Shown here piece after piece: positions 60,321 to 64,000 of a stretch of DNA of 64,000 bases (the stretch's first letter is position 1; each line of letters starts with the position of its first letter). Both the position numbers and the translations under genes were made by a program. The notes under the pieces were generated by a model that made no database searches, had not been told where the DNA came from, and saw nothing but the letters and a program-made list of their open reading frames with translations. Source of the stretch: Sabellastarte sp. h YS-2021 (lineage: Eukaryota; Annelida; Polychaeta; Sabellida; Sabellidae); assembly GCA_964017235.1 (NCBI GenBank), contig OZ024928.1, positions 82,393,566 through 82,457,565 on the forward strand, in the 5' to 3' direction.

Positions 60321-61695
60321 TTTTTTTTTTTTATTTATCATTTTTTTGCAGCACATACAAGGTAGGACATAGTACAAGAGGCACAAAACAAAAAAAACAA
60401 AACAAAAAAAAACAACAAAAAACAATACAAGGAACTACAGAAGCTAAAAAAAAAAAAAAAAAAAAAAAAAACACACAAGGAACTACGTAAGACAAATTAC
60501 AATTAGATAGGTTTTAGTTAACAGTATTTTGCTATCATGTTATATGTTTTATTCACCCAAGAAAAAGACTGTTGAAAATTCCCCATGTTTTCCTAAACTG
60601 TTCCTGTTTAAAATCTAGTTTGGCAATAAATTCTTGTTCTTGATATATTTTCTGCAGACAAAAGCAAAAGTCATCAACAGATAAAAATCCTTTCTTGCGT
60701 GATGTTTTAAATATATACTTTTTAGCTACTAAATAAATTAAATTATTAGCAGTGTTTTTTTGCTGTCCTTTCTCAGAACCCAAGATTATACAAGTTGGAT
60801 TGAGATTTAACCCAATTTGTAACACAGGTTTAAGTTTGTCTTTTAGTTGAGACCAAAACTGTTTCACAATTTGGCATTCCACAAATAAATGTGTTATGGT
60901 TTCCAATTGATTATGACAAAAGCTACACTTTCCATCATCATGTTTACTGATTTTCAATAGGAGATCATTTGTACCCAAGATTCTATATAGTACTCTGATC
61001 TGGAGCCATATCAAATCATTGTCCATTACTGTTTTAAAACAGATTCCAAAAATGTTCCTCCATAAGCTTTCATTTGGAGTTTCGTCATAGAGATTCATCC
61101 AATATGAAATTGGTGTATTTTCTATACTTAATCCATGATAGTTTAAAGACCTATAAAAGTCTTGACTTCCCTTTTCGGAATTACATAAGACCTTTATCTG
61201 ATTAGGATACAATGGCTTCTGAAATATCTTTGGGTCCAGTTTATATTTTTTTAAATAGATCTTTACAGTCGATGTTATTCTATAGTATTCAAGAAAATTA
61301 GTTTTAAATGAGTATGATTGCTCCAATTCCCTTTTTGACAAGAGTTCCCCGTTAGTACTAAGCAAGTCACCTATTAAGATTATACCTCTCTCAAACCATT
61401 TTGGAAAAAACAGTTCTATTTTAGATATATTTGCGTTGCACCATAGCGACTGGCTCAAAGCATTTAAATTCTTTTCCATCTGAAACGCTTTTAAAAATTT
61501 ACTCCAGCTTTGTAGAACATCAGTCCAAAACTTGTTTGTTGTTTTCTTTGCAAGGCTTTCAGAATAGTAATTACCAAGTAGTACCAATTTATGAGTTGAC
61601 CCAAGATAGCACTTTGCCAAAATGGCCCAAATTGACTGAGGATTCATATACAGTCTACGCACCCAAGTTATTTTTAATGCAGAGAGGAAATGTGA
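60321..61695 (-). mobile_element. 5'-truncated LINE with poly(A) tail and 15-bp target duplication
   Basis: On the minus strand the insert ends in an A-run (plus-strand T-run at 60316-60332) and is flanked by direct repeats ATGCCAAATATTTTT at 60306-60320 and 61696-61710. The encoded part, from about 61695 to the stop at 60553, is the C-terminal third of an L1/Tx1-like ORF2. It starts HFLSALKITWVRRLY, downstream of the RT core, and ends with a Cys/His knuckle (CSFCHNQLETITHLFVEC). The frame is still open, so the copy is fairly young, but it lacks endonuclease and RT and cannot move itself. Confidence 0.85.
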
Positions 61696-61710
61696 ATGCC
61701 AAATATTTTT

Positions 61711-62423
61711 CCCTAATATCACATATTTTGCTTTTTGCTCATGGTTTGTTATCATATTTCATGTTCTATATTTATCCATAGAAACACCCCTGGATGATGC
61801 ATTTTTCAAAAGGGTGGGGGATGGGTGTTGGCGCCGCCCCATCCCCCAACTTGGCGGGGGGGGGGGGGGTGGTGGGGGTGACTGAGATAAAGAGACTACT
61901 GAATTGTCCGGGAGCAGTGGGTGATAATTACATATTTTACAACTGGCATCTAGATTGTCAGCACATATAATTGTGGGAAAACTTAAAATATTAGAAACGA
62001 ACCATAAATCTGAAGAAATTATAAACTTTTATTTCGTATTTTTGTAGGTTTACTTAATCAAACTGCCATATTTTGTTTTGATGAACTTCCTGTTAATAAT
62101 CAATCAATTGTGGGATGTACTAAAACCCATCTTTTTTTTAATCCAGGAATTGTAGAAGTGGAGGGGAGACGGTGTTTATGCAGATAAATACTGTTTGAAC
62201 CCTGTTAAGTTGACCCTCAAGGGATCAATAAAATATTTCAATTTTAATAGGATTTCCAGGTATGTCAGCATTTCAGTAGAAAATACTTGATATTTACTTT
62301 CTATCAAAAGGGAATTCTACTGAACACAGTTCTACTCAAAGGGATTTGACTGTATAAAGTCAGACAAGGTTTTATAAGTGCCGTTAAAGTACAATGAGTA
62401 GTAATAACTTGTTTGTATTACAG
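61711..62423. other. PLC-beta intron 1, includes a G-rich run
   Basis: Bases about 61854-61880 hold a run of more than 14 G followed by GGTGGTGGGGGTG, a possible G-quadruplex. No exon or repeat family is otherwise recognised. Confidence 0.5.
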
Positions 62424-62501
62424 GACTCCTCTTCTGGGACAGCTGTTACACTGAAGGTGGATCCTAATGGATACATCTTATACTGGACAGACCAACACAA
62501 G
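62424..62501 (+). CDS. PLCB: Phospholipase C beta, second coding exon
   Basis: A TTACAG acceptor, 26 codons in phase 0 and the donor GTGGGT. The residues, including VTLKVDPNGYILYWTDQHK, match the PLCB3 segment VTLRVDPNGFFLYW and the PLCB1 segment FYWTDQNK, which directly follow the exon 1 homology in the PH domain. Phase 0 on both sides joins cleanly to the exon at 49483-49581. No third exon is identifiable before the window ends. Confidence 0.88.
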
Positions 62502-62699
62502 GTGGGTGACATTGTCATAGAACCAGACCAGGTACTGTATAAAACATGAAATTTGCCACAGTATAACCAGACCAAGTGGAGTATATATAAAACATGAAAT
62601 TTGCCAGAATATATGAAATTTACAGCTGGTGACGCCCTTTAAAAGTAAGACAATATAATCCAAATTTATGCCCATGGCGCATCTGAGGATATCGGTTCA

Positions 62700-62841
62700 A
62701 AGTTGGGTTTTACATCCAGTTCAACAACCAGGGTCATATTGGGACAGACCTACAGCATTTGTCACTTGTGGGAGTTGAACCCACACAGAGGTGATAACCT
62801 GTGACCAGATTCGAAATTTGCTATCCACTTGGCCACCGTGT
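62700..62841 (-). mobile_element. tRNA-derived SINE relic
   Basis: The minus strand has a box A-like TGGCCAAGTGGATAGC and a box B GGTTCAACTCC spaced as in a tRNA promoter, with pairing around box B (TGTGGG/CCCACA). The acceptor stem does not pair and the body runs on to about 62700, so it is a SINE. Confidence 0.6.
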
Positions 62842-63623
62842 ATCTCTTCTGTGGATATTAGAGGCCTTATGATGTTAAACAAAGGTTACAGTAGTATCAA
62901 GAATTTCCAAAAGGTCAGTGAAATAGAAGGGAGTTACCTCATTTTTTCTGGTCAATTTCCCCATACCCTCTTAAATATTTCTTTGTCTATAAGCTCCAAA
63001 AGCATATTGAATCACTGAATACCGGTCAAATAAATACATGAGAATGTGATAAGAGTATGATATAAACACCAGATGACCTAACTATGAAAACCCACACAAA
63101 AGTATCATACTTAAAACAGTGCTCATTAATTACAACTATTAGAATACACTAGGGTGTGCTGCATGAAACCCAAGGATAATATGGAAAACTGTACTGTTAA
63201 TTACGTACCAGTGTGTGATATCAAAGCTAGATAATTTGCTCACTAAAATAATGTACCTCAGAAGAAAATGCTTTAGAACAAAGAATGATGTAGATGTACA
63301 AAATATACAAGACAACACTGAAATTATACTTATAATATAAATTCATTCATATACACCTGTGTGTGTCACATGAAAAATAAACATTTGACAGACAAAAAAG
63401 AATCGCAAATGAAAATATAAAATTAATGCATCAGAACAAAGAAGGTGACAAAAGTGGTTGACAGAGCTGACGTAAAAGAATAAATCACCCATAAAGCTCA
63501 GAGGTACTGACTCCCCTTGATTAATTAAGAAAAAATTTACTCAGTATACATGTTTTTTGACAGTAGGACATAGTTTTATGGATAGTAAGATCAATATTAT
63601 ACAGCATGTACAGCATTGAGTAA
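62842..63623. other. PLC-beta intron 2, nothing recognised
   Basis: AT-rich. No third PLC-beta exon could be found before the window edge. Confidence 0.4.
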
Positions 63624-63678
63624 TTAAGCGTCCCTTGAAAAGGGGACGCTTATTGGTTTCACCCCCGGTTTTCAGTCA

Positions 63679-63710
<32 letters not shown>

Positions 63711-64000
63711 ATTATCGTCTCCCTTGAATATCTCCCTTGTTATTAGGCCTATCCAAATGATATGTGGCAGTGTTCTTCTATAGGCGTGGGGAAATTTTTT
63801 GACAGGCATAAATTTGACCTTTGACCTTTATCAAGGTCACATTATCAAAAATTCAAAAAAAAATTTACTTCCTTTTCACTAGATTTCCTCAGAAAGTACT
63901 GGGTGTGGGTCAACCAAATTTGGTATGCACATTCCTGGGGGAAGAATCTAGGCGCCAGTCGATATTGGGATCAGTCGGGCCATAATTGACCGATTGACGG
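63624..64000 (+). mobile_element. Helentron-like element, cut by the window edge
   Basis: Starts TTAAGCGTCCC after A, with hairpin partner GGGACGCTT (to 63651). It then has a (GCC)n run at 63678-63710 and GCATTATCGTCTCCCTTGAA followed by ATATCTCCCTTGTTATTAG and TTTGACCTTTGACCTTTAT, all shared with the minus-strand reading of 38133-39011. The 3' end lies beyond 64000. Confidence 0.75.

Noticed and set aside
61431-61781. 116-codon plus-strand frame
   Set aside because: It is antisense to the LINE ORF2 fragment and has no support of its own.
62760-62841. tRNA gene on the minus strand
   Set aside because: Boxes A and B are present but the acceptor stem does not pair; a SINE head fits better.

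Overview
The window is eukaryotic nuclear DNA from an invertebrate animal. Genes are split into small exons with canonical GT..AG introns, intergenic and intronic DNA is AT-rich, and much of the window is mobile or tandem repeat. A mollusc or other lophotrochozoan is my best guess (inference). It rests on a PLC-beta gene of animal type, a phosphonate-cleaving PhnZ-type enzyme (aminoethylphosphonate is abundant in mollusc tissues), a DIRS retrotransposon, a 5S-headed SINE and many Helitron-like and MITE families. No species can be named from sequence alone.

Three host genes are visible. (1) Plus strand, 2758-22481: the 3' part of a helical-repeat (PPR-like) protein gene with at least 12 exons and an acidic C-terminus; it may be related to LRPPRC, which is uncertain. 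(2) Minus strand, 33476-31412: a complete three-exon gene for a 193-residue PhnZ/TmpB-type HD-domain diiron oxygenase with every expected metal ligand. (3) Plus strand from 49483: the first two coding exons of a PLC-beta (PLCB1/3 class), separated by a 12.8 kb intron; the rest lies beyond the window. Genes 1 and 2 converge and genes 2 and 3 diverge. Nothing suggests an operon or a shared pathway.

Repeat layout: 1-840 is a minisatellite. Introns of gene 1 carry MITEs, a Helitron-like element (4319-5148), a 3.7 kb Helentron-like element with two nested minisatellites (6598-10337), a palindrome-rich foldback element (10391-11217), a TIR element (11443-12030), a tandem array (12770-14130), a 5S-derived SINE and a hAT MITE. 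Between genes 1 and 2 an apparently whole DIRS element (23818-30280) sits inside a small pogo-like MITE. Upstream of gene 2 are a decayed DIRS-type relic (about 34050-36950), then a striking 2.9 kb palindromic element (37729-40677) built from about 60 short palindromic units and itself invaded by two other elements. PLC-beta intron 1 holds further TIR elements, minisatellites and a 5'-truncated LINE with a clear target-site duplication (60321-61695). The window ends inside another Helentron-like element.

The best candidate for interesting biology is the PhnZ-type gene: a spliced animal gene for oxidative C-P bond cleavage. The best structural candidates are the palindrome-array elements and the Helentron-like insertion placed a few bases inside an intron's 5' splice site.
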